Shown: one piece after another, positions 9,229 through 16,538 of the stretch
How the letters are laid out: each line of letters begins with the position of its first letter
Position numbering within the stretch: the stretch's first letter is position 1
NCBI GenBank assembly: GCA_031549885.1
Contig: JAVBPD010000003.1
Location: 1 to 43,824 of the forward strand
Reading direction: 5' to 3'
Length of the DNA stretch: 43,824 bases
From: WQUF01 sp031549885
GTDB taxonomy: Bacteria; Bacillota; Clostridia; Clostridiales; Clostridiaceae
The notes under the pieces: model-generated
Databases searched by the model: none
What the model was told of the DNA's origin: nothing
Seen by the model: only the letters and a program-made list of their open reading frames with translations
Program-made: the position numbers and the translations under genes

Positions 9229-10335
9229 TTAAGCAGATATTTTTACAGGAAGCACTAAATATATGCTCGCCTCATTATTTTGGCCTTTTATGATGCAAGG
9301 TGTAACAGCTGTATTGCAATTAACAATTACATCCTCTGAGTCAATTACTTTAAAAATATCAAGAAGGTACTTTGAGTTAAATGCAATTCTCAAATCATTG
9401 TTTTTTATGCTTTTTATTAATATCTCTTCTCTAAAATTACCAAGTTTTGACCTTGAACTTATTTCTAGTAAATTATTCTTTATGTTTAAAATTACTAAAC
9501 TTGTATTTGAATCTCCATCCCTAGTCACAAGTGAAGCTCTTTCTATGCATTCTTGTATGTCATTTTTATTTATAGAAAATATGGTTTCGAATTCAGTTGG
9601 TATTATGTTATTATACTCTATAAATTCTCCTTCAAGAAGGCGTGAACTTATTTTCGTATTATTTGTTTTAAATAAAATATGATTTTTATCAAAAGACATT
9701 TCCACAAGTTCTTCACAGTCTGTTAATATCTTGTTTAATTCTGAAAGGGTCTTTCCAGGTATAACTTCTTTCACACTAAAATTTGATTTAATGTTTTCAG
9801 TCCTTAGAGCAAGCCTATAACCATCAATTGCAACTAAATTTAAATTGTTTTCGGTAAAATCAAAGAGAACTCCAGTAAGAATTGGCCTTGTTTCTTCTTG
9901 AGCCACAGAAAATATTGTGCTTTTTATTAGGTCTTTTAAAATGCATTCACAAATTTTAATATTGTCATCACTGGAAATAGGAGTCAATGTTGGATAATCG
10001 TCTTTATTTAAACAGATTAGATTAAAAGTTGATTTTCTGCAAGTTATATGGATCAAATTATCCTTATCTTCGATTTTAATTTTTTCGTTAGGTAGTTTTC
10101 TAATTATATCACCAAATAATTTAGATTCTACTAGTATTGTTCCTTCTTCTTCAATTTCGCAGCTAAATTCAGTTTCTATGGTTAAATCTAAATCTGAACC
10201 AATCATAGTAATTTTTTCATCATAGGCTTTTATTAAAATACCTTGAAGTGAAACTTGAGTAGTTCTGTTAGAAATTGCCTTCTGAACTATGGAAATTTTT
10301 TCATTAAGTGTATTTTTATCACAATAAATTTTCAC
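9229..10335 (-). CDS. dnaN: DNA polymerase III beta subunit (sliding clamp)
   Basis: A ring-shaped processivity clamp that encircles DNA and binds polymerase and repair proteins. It has 368 residues with the three-fold clamp architecture. Recognisable segments are the N-terminal MKIYCDKNTLNEKISIVQKA, the VAIDGYRLALR loop, and the C-terminal YLVLPVKISA that matches the family end (LPVRI-type). The start is GTG at 10333-10335 preceded by CGGAGGT. It follows dnaA across the 300-base origin segment. The short S4-domain yaaA gene usually found between dnaN and recF is missing: only 127 non-coding bases lie there. Confidence 0.97.
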   Translation of the reverse strand: MKIYCDKNTLNEKISIVQKAISNRTTQVSLQGILIKAYDEKITMIGSDLDLTIETEFSCEIEEEGTILVESKLFGDIIRKLPNEKIKIEDKDNLIHITCRKSTFNLICLNKDDYPTLTPISSDDNIKICECILKDLIKSTIFSVAQEETRPILTGVLFDFTENNLNLVAIDGYRLALRTENIKSNFSVKEVIPGKTLSELNKILTDCEELVEMSFDKNHILFKTNNTKISSRLLEGEFIEYNNIIPTEFETIFSINKNDIQECIERASLVTRDGDSNTSLVILNIKNNLLEISSRSKLGNFREEILIKSIKNNDLRIAFNSKYLLDIFKVIDSEDVIVNCNTAVTPCIIKGQNNEASIYLVLPVKISA

Positions 10336-10635
10336 AAATTTACCTCCGTAATTTAAAGTTGTGGATAAAGTTATCCACAGGTTGTTATTTTTTTTATGTA
10401 TATATATATATATAATAAATAATAATATATATATAGTAGTAGTAGTAGGGGCTGTGGATATGTGGATAACTTTTTGAAACCGTTGATATGACTGCGTTTA
10501 AAGGCAAAAATGGCTGTGGATAAAATGTGGATAACTTTTAAACTTATGCACAGCCTGTGGATAAAAAAAATTGAAAATCAAAGTTATCCACATTTGTCCA
10601 CAATTTTATCCACAGGTTTTGTGGATAAAATATGG
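10336..10635. other. oriC: oriC segment between dnaA and dnaN
   Basis: This 300-base gap holds about ten DnaA boxes (TTATCCACA or complement): 10360, 10371, 10453, 10461, 10515, 10526, 10556, 10584, 10606 and 10620 as left ends, plus a one-mismatch box at 10594. A tract of almost pure A/T at 10384-10433 is the probable duplex unwinding element. The layout matches the dnaA-dnaN half of the bipartite Bacillus/Clostridium origins. Boxes at 10515 and 10526 are 11 bp apart, and 10584 and 10606 are 22 bp apart. Boxes at 10360 and 10371 form a perfect 20-bp palindrome. Confidence 0.9.
10384..10469 (+). promoter_or_regulatory. Basal origin unwinding element with DnaA-trios
   Basis: Reading left to right: an AT-rich tract to 10433, five perfect TAG triplets (10434-10448), a GGGGC clamp (10448-10452), then two adjacent DnaA boxes at 10453-10461 (TGTGGATAT, one mismatch) and 10461-10469 (TGTGGATAA). 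This is the order known for the Bacillus subtilis unwinding system, in which DnaA spreads from the paired boxes onto one strand of the TAG repeats. The function is established knowledge from that system; the match is directly visible. Confidence 0.85.
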
Positions 10636-12039
10636 TTATAAATCTGATAATTTTCTTTCAATTTCATTTATAGCATTTTGCAAGTTTTCATCATCATTTA
10701 ATCTATCAAATATTTTTTCATAAGCATGAATAACAGTGGAATGATCTCTACCTCCAAAAGCCTCTCCAATTTTTGGAAGGGATAAATCCGTTAGTTTTCT
10801 ACACAGATACATGGCTATTTGCCTAGGAAATGCAATATTCCTTGTACGTTTTGAACTTTTAAAATCCTCTATTCTTAAATTATAATAGTTTGAGACTACA
10901 TCAAGTATTAATTCTAAGGTGATTTGCTTGGGGTTTTTACTGTTAATTATATCTTTTAAAGCTTCTGTTGCCATATCAATGTTAATACTTTGATTTGTAA
11001 GTGTTGCATATGCCTTAACTCTAAGAAGAGCGCCTTCAAGCTCCCTTATGTTTGTTTTAATTTTTGTCACTATGTATCCCATTACTTCATTTGGAATATC
11101 AAGGTTTTCTATATCAGACTTCTTTTTTAAAATTGCCATTCTAGTTTCAAAATCAGGAGGCTGAATGTCTGCAATCAATCCCCACTCAAATCTTGACCTT
11201 AGCCTATCTTCTAAGGTTGGGATTTCTTTAGGAGGTCTATCACTTGAAATTATTATCTGTTTAACTGCATCATGAAGAGCATTAAATGTATGGAAAAATT
11301 CTTCTTGGGTTCTTTCTTTTCCTGCGATAAATTGAATGTCGTCTATCAGAAGGACATCAACATTTCTATATTTATTCCTAAATTCAATGTTTTTATCATC
11401 TTTAATGGCATTTATAAGTTCATTTGTGAACTTTTCAGATGAGACATAATATACTTTTGTTTCTGGAAAATTTATTAGTATATTGTGACCAATAGCATGC
11501 ATAAGATGAGTTTTTCCAAGTCCTACACCACCATATATAAATAAAGGATTGTAAGCTCTTGCAGGAGCCTCAGAAACAGCAAGCGATGCAGCATGAGCAA
11601 ATCTATTGCTATTCCCAATTACAAAAGAATCAAATGTGTATTTTGGATTTAGTGTAATGTTATCTTCATATTGAATTTTGCCTGTTTTTAAATCATAATC
11701 GAAACCTTCTAATTCCTGATCAGTGTTTATAGGAGCTGATTCCTCATCAATTTCAAGTAAGTTTTCCACCATTGTTGCAGCAGCTTCATCTTCTGGTGCA
11801 ATTATTTGAACTGAATATTCTTCATTAGTTGCTAAAAATAAAGATTGTTCAATGATAGGTACAAATCTTGAAACTACAATGTTTTTTATCACTAGCGTAG
11901 TTGTTTTAAATTTTATAGTGTAATCACTAATTTCTATTGGTATTAATGTGTTAATCCAAGTATTAAACTGAATTTCTGTTATATCTGGCTTGATAAATTC
12001 TAAGGCTTTTCCCCAAATTTCTTCTAATTTGTTACTCAT
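10636..12039 (-). CDS. dnaA: Chromosomal replication initiator DnaA
   Basis: An AAA+ initiator that binds DnaA boxes and melts the origin. Domain I (residues 1-80) begins MSNKLEEIWGKALEFI, followed by an acidic linker, then the AAA+ core with Walker A GGVGLGKTH (170-178) and Walker B LLIDD (230-234). The C-terminal domain IV carries the box-recognition signature GGRDHSTVIHAYEKI. It has 467 residues, slightly above the usual 450 because of the linker. The ATG start follows GGAGGAT. DnaA boxes lie on both sides of the gene: the upstream arrays are well placed for autoregulation and the downstream set forms the unwinding site. Confidence 0.97.
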   Translation of the reverse strand: MSNKLEEIWGKALEFIKPDITEIQFNTWINTLIPIEISDYTIKFKTTTLVIKNIVVSRFVPIIEQSLFLATNEEYSVQIIAPEDEAAATMVENLLEIDEESAPINTDQELEGFDYDLKTGKIQYEDNITLNPKYTFDSFVIGNSNRFAHAASLAVSEAPARAYNPLFIYGGVGLGKTHLMHAIGHNILINFPETKVYYVSSEKFTNELINAIKDDKNIEFRNKYRNVDVLLIDDIQFIAGKERTQEEFFHTFNALHDAVKQIIISSDRPPKEIPTLEDRLRSRFEWGLIADIQPPDFETRMAILKKKSDIENLDIPNEVMGYIVTKIKTNIRELEGALLRVKAYATLTNQSINIDMATEALKDIINSKNPKQITLELILDVVSNYYNLRIEDFKSSKRTRNIAFPRQIAMYLCRKLTDLSLPKIGEAFGGRDHSTVIHAYEKIFDRLNDDENLQNAINEIERKLSDL

Positions 12040-12105
12040 TTTTTATCCTCCTGCCTCAGAGCATTATAAGTAATTTGAATTGGAAAATAATGTATGTTAA
12101 TAACT

Positions 12106-12253
12106 TGTGGATATCCTGTTGATAAGTGCTAAAAAACTGTGGATAACCTGTTGATAACATGTGGATAACCTGTGGATATCTTTTTTGACAATTATTGGAT
12201 TGTTGATAACATGTTAATAACCTGTGGATATCATGTTGATAACATGTTAATAA
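12106..12253 (-). repeat. DnaA-box array with 11-bp spacing (left array)
   Basis: Eleven 9-base DnaA boxes, perfect or degenerate (TGTGGATAA, TGTTGATAA, TGTGGATAT, TGTTAATAA), all in the same orientation. Their left ends are 12106, 12117; 12138, 12149, 12160, 12171; and 12201, 12212, 12223, 12234, 12245. Within each group the spacing is exactly 11 bp, so all boxes lie on nearly the same face of the helix. The array is directly upstream of dnaA and must overlap its promoter region. It probably supports a cooperative DnaA filament and autoregulation. Confidence 0.9.
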
Positions 12254-12259
12254 AAAAAG

Positions 12260-12424
12260 TTATCCACAGTTTTTTGAAAAAAAGTTATCCACAATTACTA
12301 TTTAGCATTTCCAATACTTATAATAATAATATTGACCTTTACTAACAATTTATTCACAAGTTATCAACAACTTATCCACAAGTTATCCACATCTGTGGAT
12401 AAAGTTATCCACAGATGTGGATAA
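12260..12424 (+). repeat. DnaA-box array in the opposite orientation (right array)
   Basis: Boxes reading TTATCCACA start at 12260 and 12285. After a 60-base AT-rich spacer, four more (TTATTCACA, TTATCAACA, and two perfect) start at 12350, 12361, 12372 and 12383, again exactly 11 bp apart. They are followed by an alternating set at 12394, 12405 and 12416. The array faces the left array. Boxes 12394 and 12405 make a 20-bp perfect palindrome that extends to 26 bp (12391-12416, with two central bases). This is the incC-type upstream half of a bipartite origin. Confidence 0.9.
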
Positions 12425-12614
12425 CTTTTTATCATTATGTGGCAAGAAGACTCCTACCTCTATAGATAGCGAGATGAATTGCCACTATTTTTGCAAAAAA
12501 TAGTTATACTTACAATAAAATTATACGTTAAATTATTGGTAATAGGAAGAGAAGAATTATAAATTAGTAAATCAAATATGATACAATAATTAATACAGAG
12601 GAGGAAGTGAAAAA
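12425..12614. other. Intergenic stretch with two hairpins
   Basis: No gene. GTGGCAA (12439-12445) can pair with TTGCCAC at 12479-12485, and ACTATTTTT / AAAAAATAGT forms a compact hairpin at 12484-12504. The first lies upstream of the TnpB remnant and may be the relic of an insertion-sequence end; that is speculation. A ribosome site (GAGGAGG, about 12598-12604) precedes the remnant ORF. Confidence 0.35.
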
Positions 12615-12839
12615 ATGTATTTAACTATTAAACAACAATTAAAAAATCTATCAAAAGAAGATTATCTAAACTTAAAAGAGTTAAGTCATAGGATTTGTAA
12701 GGATAAATAAAAATCAATTGATAATACCATACTCAAGAATAGCTATAGAAAGACTCATAGTAAAATTAAGATAACAATTCCTCCTAACTTATCAAACAAA
12801 AATATCAAAGAGATCAAAATAAATATTACTATTGAATAA
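12615..12839 (+). pseudogene. TnpB (IS200/IS605 family) remnant
   Basis: The first 32 codons, MYLTIKQQLKNLSKEDYLNL and onward, match the well-conserved N-terminus of IS200/IS605 TnpB proteins and still have a good ribosome site. A TAA at 12711-12713 ends it. The same frame continues to 12839 with a segment (KIKITIPPNLSNKNIKEIKI) that resembles the mid-protein beta region of TnpB, about a hundred residues further on in intact proteins. The gene is therefore a relic with a large internal deletion and no nuclease motifs. It sits between the origin array and the rpmH promoter. Confidence 0.65.
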
Positions 12840-12869
12840 AATATATAAAACTGTGGCAAATTGTTTTCC

Positions 12870-12898
12870 TTGACATAGTCATTCTAAGCAATTATAAT
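12870..12898 (+). promoter_or_regulatory. rpmH promoter (sigma-A type)
   Basis: A perfect TTGACA (12870-12875), a 17-base spacer and a perfect TATAAT (12893-12898), 70 bases upstream of rpmH. It probably drives rpmH-rnpA-yidD-yidC-jag. Confidence 0.9.
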
Positions 12899-12967
12899 TA
12901 TATGCGATATGGAAGCGTTAGATAATTGTAAATTTTATATAAAATTCTATAAAGGGGGGTGTCCCAT

Positions 12968-13102
12968 ATGTTTATGACATATCAACCAAAAACAAAGCAA
13001 AGAAAAAAAGTACATGGTTTTAGAAAAAGAATGAGCACATTGAATGGAAGACATGTTCTTAAAAGAAGAAGATTAAAAGGTAGAAAAAGATTAACGTTAT
13101 AA
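12968..13102 (+). CDS. rpmH: 50S ribosomal protein L34
   Basis: A 44-residue, strongly basic protein: MFMTYQPKTKQRKKVHGFR, then KRMSTLNGRHVLKRRRLKGR, KRLTL. This is the complete L34 signature, including the GFRxRM and GRxVLxxRRxKGRKRL motifs. The first ATG (12968) follows GGGGGTG; a second ATG two codons on is the alternative start. A structural protein of the large ribosomal subunit, placed next to the origin as in most bacteria and first in its operon. Confidence 0.97.
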   Translation: MFMTYQPKTKQRKKVHGFRKRMSTLNGRHVLKRRRLKGRKRLTL

Positions 13103-13150
13103 TGGGGTCACTATATGTGGCCTCTTTATGTAATTTTTAAGGTATATTAC

Positions 13151-13510
13151 ATGAAGATAGAAAAAATAAAGAAGAACAAAGAATTTAGATTTATATATAA
13201 AAAAGGAACTTCGATAAATGATGAAAATTTAGTCCTTTATATCTTTAAAAGAACAGATGGTCATAATAAACTTGGTATATCTGTAAGCAAAAAAGTTGGT
13301 AAAAGCGTTACTAGAAATAGAGTTAGAAGATTAATTTATGAGTCATACAGAAATATTTTAAAAGAAAATTCAGTTTTAAAATCAAATTACAGTTTAGTTT
13401 TTATAGCAAGATCAAAATCTAGTAAGTGTACTTTTACTGAAATTAAGCAATCAGTTTCAAACTTGTTAACAAGGGTAGGTTTTATAAGCCATGAAAACTG
13501 TTTTAATTAA
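13151..13510 (+). CDS. rnpA: Ribonuclease P protein component
   Basis: The small basic protein cofactor of RNase P, which trims the 5' ends of tRNA precursors. The family motif KSVTRNRVRRLIYESYR (RNR core) is present around residues 54-70, and the N-terminus reads MKIEKIKKNKEFRFIYKKG as expected. An upstream in-frame start at 13115 would add 12 hydrophobic residues that the family does not have; the ATG at 13151 with AAGGT before it gives 119 residues, the usual size. The last 20 bases overlap yidD. Confidence 0.95.
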   Translation: MKIEKIKKNKEFRFIYKKGTSINDENLVLYIFKRTDGHNKLGISVSKKVGKSVTRNRVRRLIYESYRNILKENSVLKSNYSLVFIARSKSSKCTFTEIKQSVSNLLTRVGFISHENCFN

Positions 13511-13700
13511 ATTTATAAAATTTTATAGAAAATATATATCTCCAAATAAAAAACCATGTTGCAGGTTTATACCTACATGTTCAGAATACTCCATTCAAGC
13601 TATTGAAAAATATGGAGCATTTAAAGGAACCATGATTGCTATGAAGAGAATTATAAGGTGCAACCCATTTTCAAAAAGTGGTTATGACCCTTTAAAATAA
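13491..13700 (+). CDS. yidD: Membrane protein insertion efficiency factor YidD
   Basis: A 69-residue protein with the family signature: YRKYISPNKKPCCRFIPTCSEYSIQAIEKYG with conserved cysteines, then RIIRCNPFSKSGYDPL. YidD proteins are small, membrane-associated and help YidC-dependent insertion. It overlaps the end of rnpA by 20 bases, and yidC follows, the standard order. Confidence 0.96.
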   Translation: MKTVLIKFIKFYRKYISPNKKPCCRFIPTCSEYSIQAIEKYGAFKGTMIAMKRIIRCNPFSKSGYDPLK

Positions 13701-13737
13701 TTATTTAAGATAATATTTCCATGTAGGAGGAATTTCG

Positions 13738-14460
13738 TTGGACTTTTTAAATAAATTTATGACTACTGTTTTGACAAGTCTATATACCTTTCTTGATGCA
13801 TTTATTAAAAATGACAATATAACATATGGTCTTGCAATAATATTTTTCACTATTATTGTAAGGGTTGTTTTATTTCCACTTAGCTTAAATGGCACAAAAT
13901 CTATGATGAAAACTTCAAAAATTCAACCTGAAGTAAAAAGGCTTCAAGAAAGATATAAAAATGACCCACAAAAGTTGCAGCAAGAGACAATGGAATTGTA
14001 TAAAAAACATGGCATTAACCCTTTAGGTGGATGTATACCTATGCTTCTTCAAATGCCATTTATGTTTGCAATGTTTGCAGCTTTTAGAAATTTATCCATG
14101 TTAGATAATGTTGGTTTCTTATTTGTAAAAAGCTTAAATGGTATTGCTATAAGAAATTATACTGATTTTACATACTATATTTTCCCAATACTTACTATTA
14201 TTACCCAATACTTAATGACAAAAACAAGCACTCAAACACAACCTCAGCCTCAAAGAGATCCAAAGACGGGAAAAATCGAGGGGGGTATGGATCCTAAGAT
14301 CATGAACTTATCCTTTACAATTTTTATAGCTTATTTTAGCTTTACAACTAACCAATCATTTGTTCTTTATTATTTCATAAGTAATTTACTCTATATAGCT
14401 CAAAATTATATTATTAAGTGGATAGTAGATAGAGAAGAGTTAAAAAAGAAAACAATTTAA
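13738..14460 (+). CDS. yidC: YidC/Oxa1 membrane protein insertase
   Basis: An integral membrane insertase that helps place and fold inner-membrane proteins. It has 240 residues, the short Gram-positive form without the periplasmic domain. The first core membrane helix carries the conserved hydrophilic-groove arginine (IIVRVVLFPLSL), followed by a charged cytosolic hairpin (QPEVKRLQERYKNDPQKLQQE), the GCIPMLLQMPFMFAMF segment and later helices near YYIFPILTIITQYLM and FVLYYFISNLLYIAQNYI. No lipoprotein signal is visible. The start is TTG at 13738 after GGAGGAATT. Confidence 0.95.
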   Translation: MDFLNKFMTTVLTSLYTFLDAFIKNDNITYGLAIIFFTIIVRVVLFPLSLNGTKSMMKTSKIQPEVKRLQERYKNDPQKLQQETMELYKKHGINPLGGCIPMLLQMPFMFAMFAAFRNLSMLDNVGFLFVKSLNGIAIRNYTDFTYYIFPILTIITQYLMTKTSTQTQPQPQRDPKTGKIEGGMDPKIMNLSFTIFIAYFSFTTNQSFVLYYFISNLLYIAQNYIIKWIVDREELKKKTI

Positions 14461-14481
14461 TATTGGGGGTTAGTATTTTTT

Positions 14482-15108
14482 ATGAAAGTAATTGAAATGA
14501 CAGGAAAAACAGTAGATGATGCTGTTGAAAGCGCTCTCAAAGAATTAAACGTAACAAAGGACAAAGTAGATATTGATATAATTGATGAAGGTAGCAGAGG
14601 CCTATTCAACATAATAGGCGTTAAACCAGCTCGTGTTAAAGTCACTGTTAAGAAAGATTTTGCTTTAGAAGCTAAATTTTTTTTAAGGCAGATTTTAGAT
14701 GCTATGAAAATTAAAGCAGAAATAAAAATTCATGAAGAAGGTGATACATTAAACATAAACGTTGTATCTCCAAATATGGCGCTTTTAATTGGACATCATG
14801 GAGAAACTTTGGATTCATTACAGTATTTAATTAGTTTAGTTATTAACAAAGATAATACAGAAGAGTTTAAACGTGTAATACTTGACACTGAAAACTACAG
14901 AATAAAGAGAGAAGAAACTTTAAAAAGATTAGCAGTTAAATTTGCGGAGAATGCTAAAAAATACAAAAAACCTCAGAGATTTGAGCCTATGAACCCTTAT
15001 GAAAGGCGAATAATTCATGCCTCTTTGCAAGAATTACCTAATATTGTAACTTATAGTGAAGGTGAAGAGCCAAATAGAAGAGTGATTGTGGAGTATAAGA
15101 AAGCTTAA
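14482..15108 (+). CDS. jag: RNA-binding protein Jag/KhpB
   Basis: 208 residues in the Jag order: an N-terminal Jag domain (MKVIEMTGKTVDDAVESALK, with the GSRGLFNIIGVKPARVKV loop), a middle KH domain (NMALLIGHHGETLDSLQYLI, GxxG-type loop) and a C-terminal R3H domain (RRIIHASLQELPNIVTYSEG). Jag/KhpB binds RNA together with KhpA and affects cell elongation and division in several Firmicutes. It lies 21 bases after yidC. Confidence 0.94.
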   Translation: MKVIEMTGKTVDDAVESALKELNVTKDKVDIDIIDEGSRGLFNIIGVKPARVKVTVKKDFALEAKFFLRQILDAMKIKAEIKIHEEGDTLNINVVSPNMALLIGHHGETLDSLQYLISLVINKDNTEEFKRVILDTENYRIKREETLKRLAVKFAENAKKYKKPQRFEPMNPYERRIIHASLQELPNIVTYSEGEEPNRRVIVEYKKA

Positions 15109-15168
15109 TTGCTTTCTTTTTTATTAATTTAATAATTATTATAATCATAATTGTAAAGGTGTGATACA

Positions 15169-16530
15169 TTGAGAGATTTAGATACAATTTGTGCTATAGC
15201 AACTCAAATTGGAGAGTCCGGAATTTCAATTATAAGGCTTTCTGGGAGCAATTCAACAAATATACTATCTAAACTATTCAGAAACAAAAAAAATCAAACT
15301 GTGAGGTCATTTGAGCCTTTTACGATGAAATATGGGTTTATTGTTGACCAAGACGATGAAAATATCATTGATGAGGTTTTAATTTCTTTTATGAAATCTC
15401 CTAAAAGCTATACATGTGAAGATGTAGTTGAGATAAATTGCCATGGTGGGATAATGGCAGTAAATAAAATATTAAAAGAAGTAATAAAAAGCGGTGCAAG
15501 GCTTGCAGATCCTGGAGAGTTTACTAAAAGAGCATTTTTAAATGGAAGGATTGATTTAACTCAAGCTGAAGCAGTGCAAGATATTATTTTATCAAAAACT
15601 GACCTTTCTATAAAGTCAGCTATTGACCAATCCCTTGGTAGCATTAATAAAGAAATTAAACTTTATAGAAATGAGCTTTTATCTTTAATTGCTCATATTG
15701 AAGCTACAGTTGATTTTCCTGAAGATGATATTGAAGAAATAACTGGCGAAACAATATTGAAAAATTTGTTAATAATGGAAAATAATATAAACGATCTTAT
15801 AAAGTCATTTGAAGTGGGAAAAATTATTAGAGAAGGAATAAAGGTTTCTATAATTGGAAAGCCAAATGTTGGAAAATCATCATTGTTAAATGTTTTGTTA
15901 AAAGAAGAGCGGGCTATTGTAACCAGTATACCAGGGACTACAAGAGATACAATTGAAGAATTTGTTAATATTAATGGACTATTAATAAAAATTATAGATA
16001 CTGCTGGTATAAGAGAGACAAAGGATGTTGTTGAGAAAATAGGTGTTGATATATCAAAGAAAAAAATAGATGAAAGTGATTTAGTGTTATTTATTTTAAA
16101 TGCTTTAGAAGGAATGACTGAAGATGATAAAAGTATATTAAAGTATATTAATTTAAAAAAGCATATTCTAGTGTTTAATAAAGCTGATTTATTAAATACA
16201 CCTTATCACAATGAAAATAATACAGTTTATATATCTTGTAAAGATTCTATTGGAATTGATGATCTAAGGAACATTATTTTTAATATGTTTTTAAATAAAG
16301 AAATTAAAAAAACTGACATTAACATCACTAATGAAAGGCATAAAGATATATTGATTAGAGCATTAGTTCAGATAAAATCAGCAATGAAAGCGTTAGACAA
16401 CAAATATTCAATTGATGTTGCATCTATAGATTTGAGGAATGCTTGGAGCATTTTAGGTGAAATAAGCGGTGATACTTTAAAGGAAAATTTAATCGATGAA
16501 ATTTTTTCAAAGTTTTGTTTAGGTAAGTAG
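15169..16530 (+). CDS. mnmE: tRNA modification GTPase MnmE
   Basis: With MnmG, it installs the (carboxymethyl)aminomethyl group at U34 of several tRNAs. It has 453 residues: an N-terminal folate-binding domain (MRDLDTICAIATQIGESGIS), a helical domain split around the inserted G domain, and the G domain with G1 GKPNVGKSS, G2 TSIPGTTRD, G3 DTAG and G4 NKAD. The terminal FCLGK carries the family cysteine. The start is TTG at 15169 after AGGTGTG. Only 8 bases separate it from mnmG. Confidence 0.97.
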   Translation: MRDLDTICAIATQIGESGISIIRLSGSNSTNILSKLFRNKKNQTVRSFEPFTMKYGFIVDQDDENIIDEVLISFMKSPKSYTCEDVVEINCHGGIMAVNKILKEVIKSGARLADPGEFTKRAFLNGRIDLTQAEAVQDIILSKTDLSIKSAIDQSLGSINKEIKLYRNELLSLIAHIEATVDFPEDDIEEITGETILKNLLIMENNINDLIKSFEVGKIIREGIKVSIIGKPNVGKSSLLNVLLKEERAIVTSIPGTTRDTIEEFVNINGLLIKIIDTAGIRETKDVVEKIGVDISKKKIDESDLVLFILNALEGMTEDDKSILKYINLKKHILVFNKADLLNTPYHNENNTVYISCKDSIGIDDLRNIIFNMFLNKEIKKTDINITNERHKDILIRALVQIKSAMKALDNKYSIDVASIDLRNAWSILGEISGDTLKENLIDEIFSKFCLGK

Positions 16531-16538
16531 GTGATAAT

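Noticed and set aside
10397..10430. TA-repeat as a separate microsatellite or transposon end
   Set aside because: It is part of the A/T tract of the unwinding element next to the DnaA-trios.
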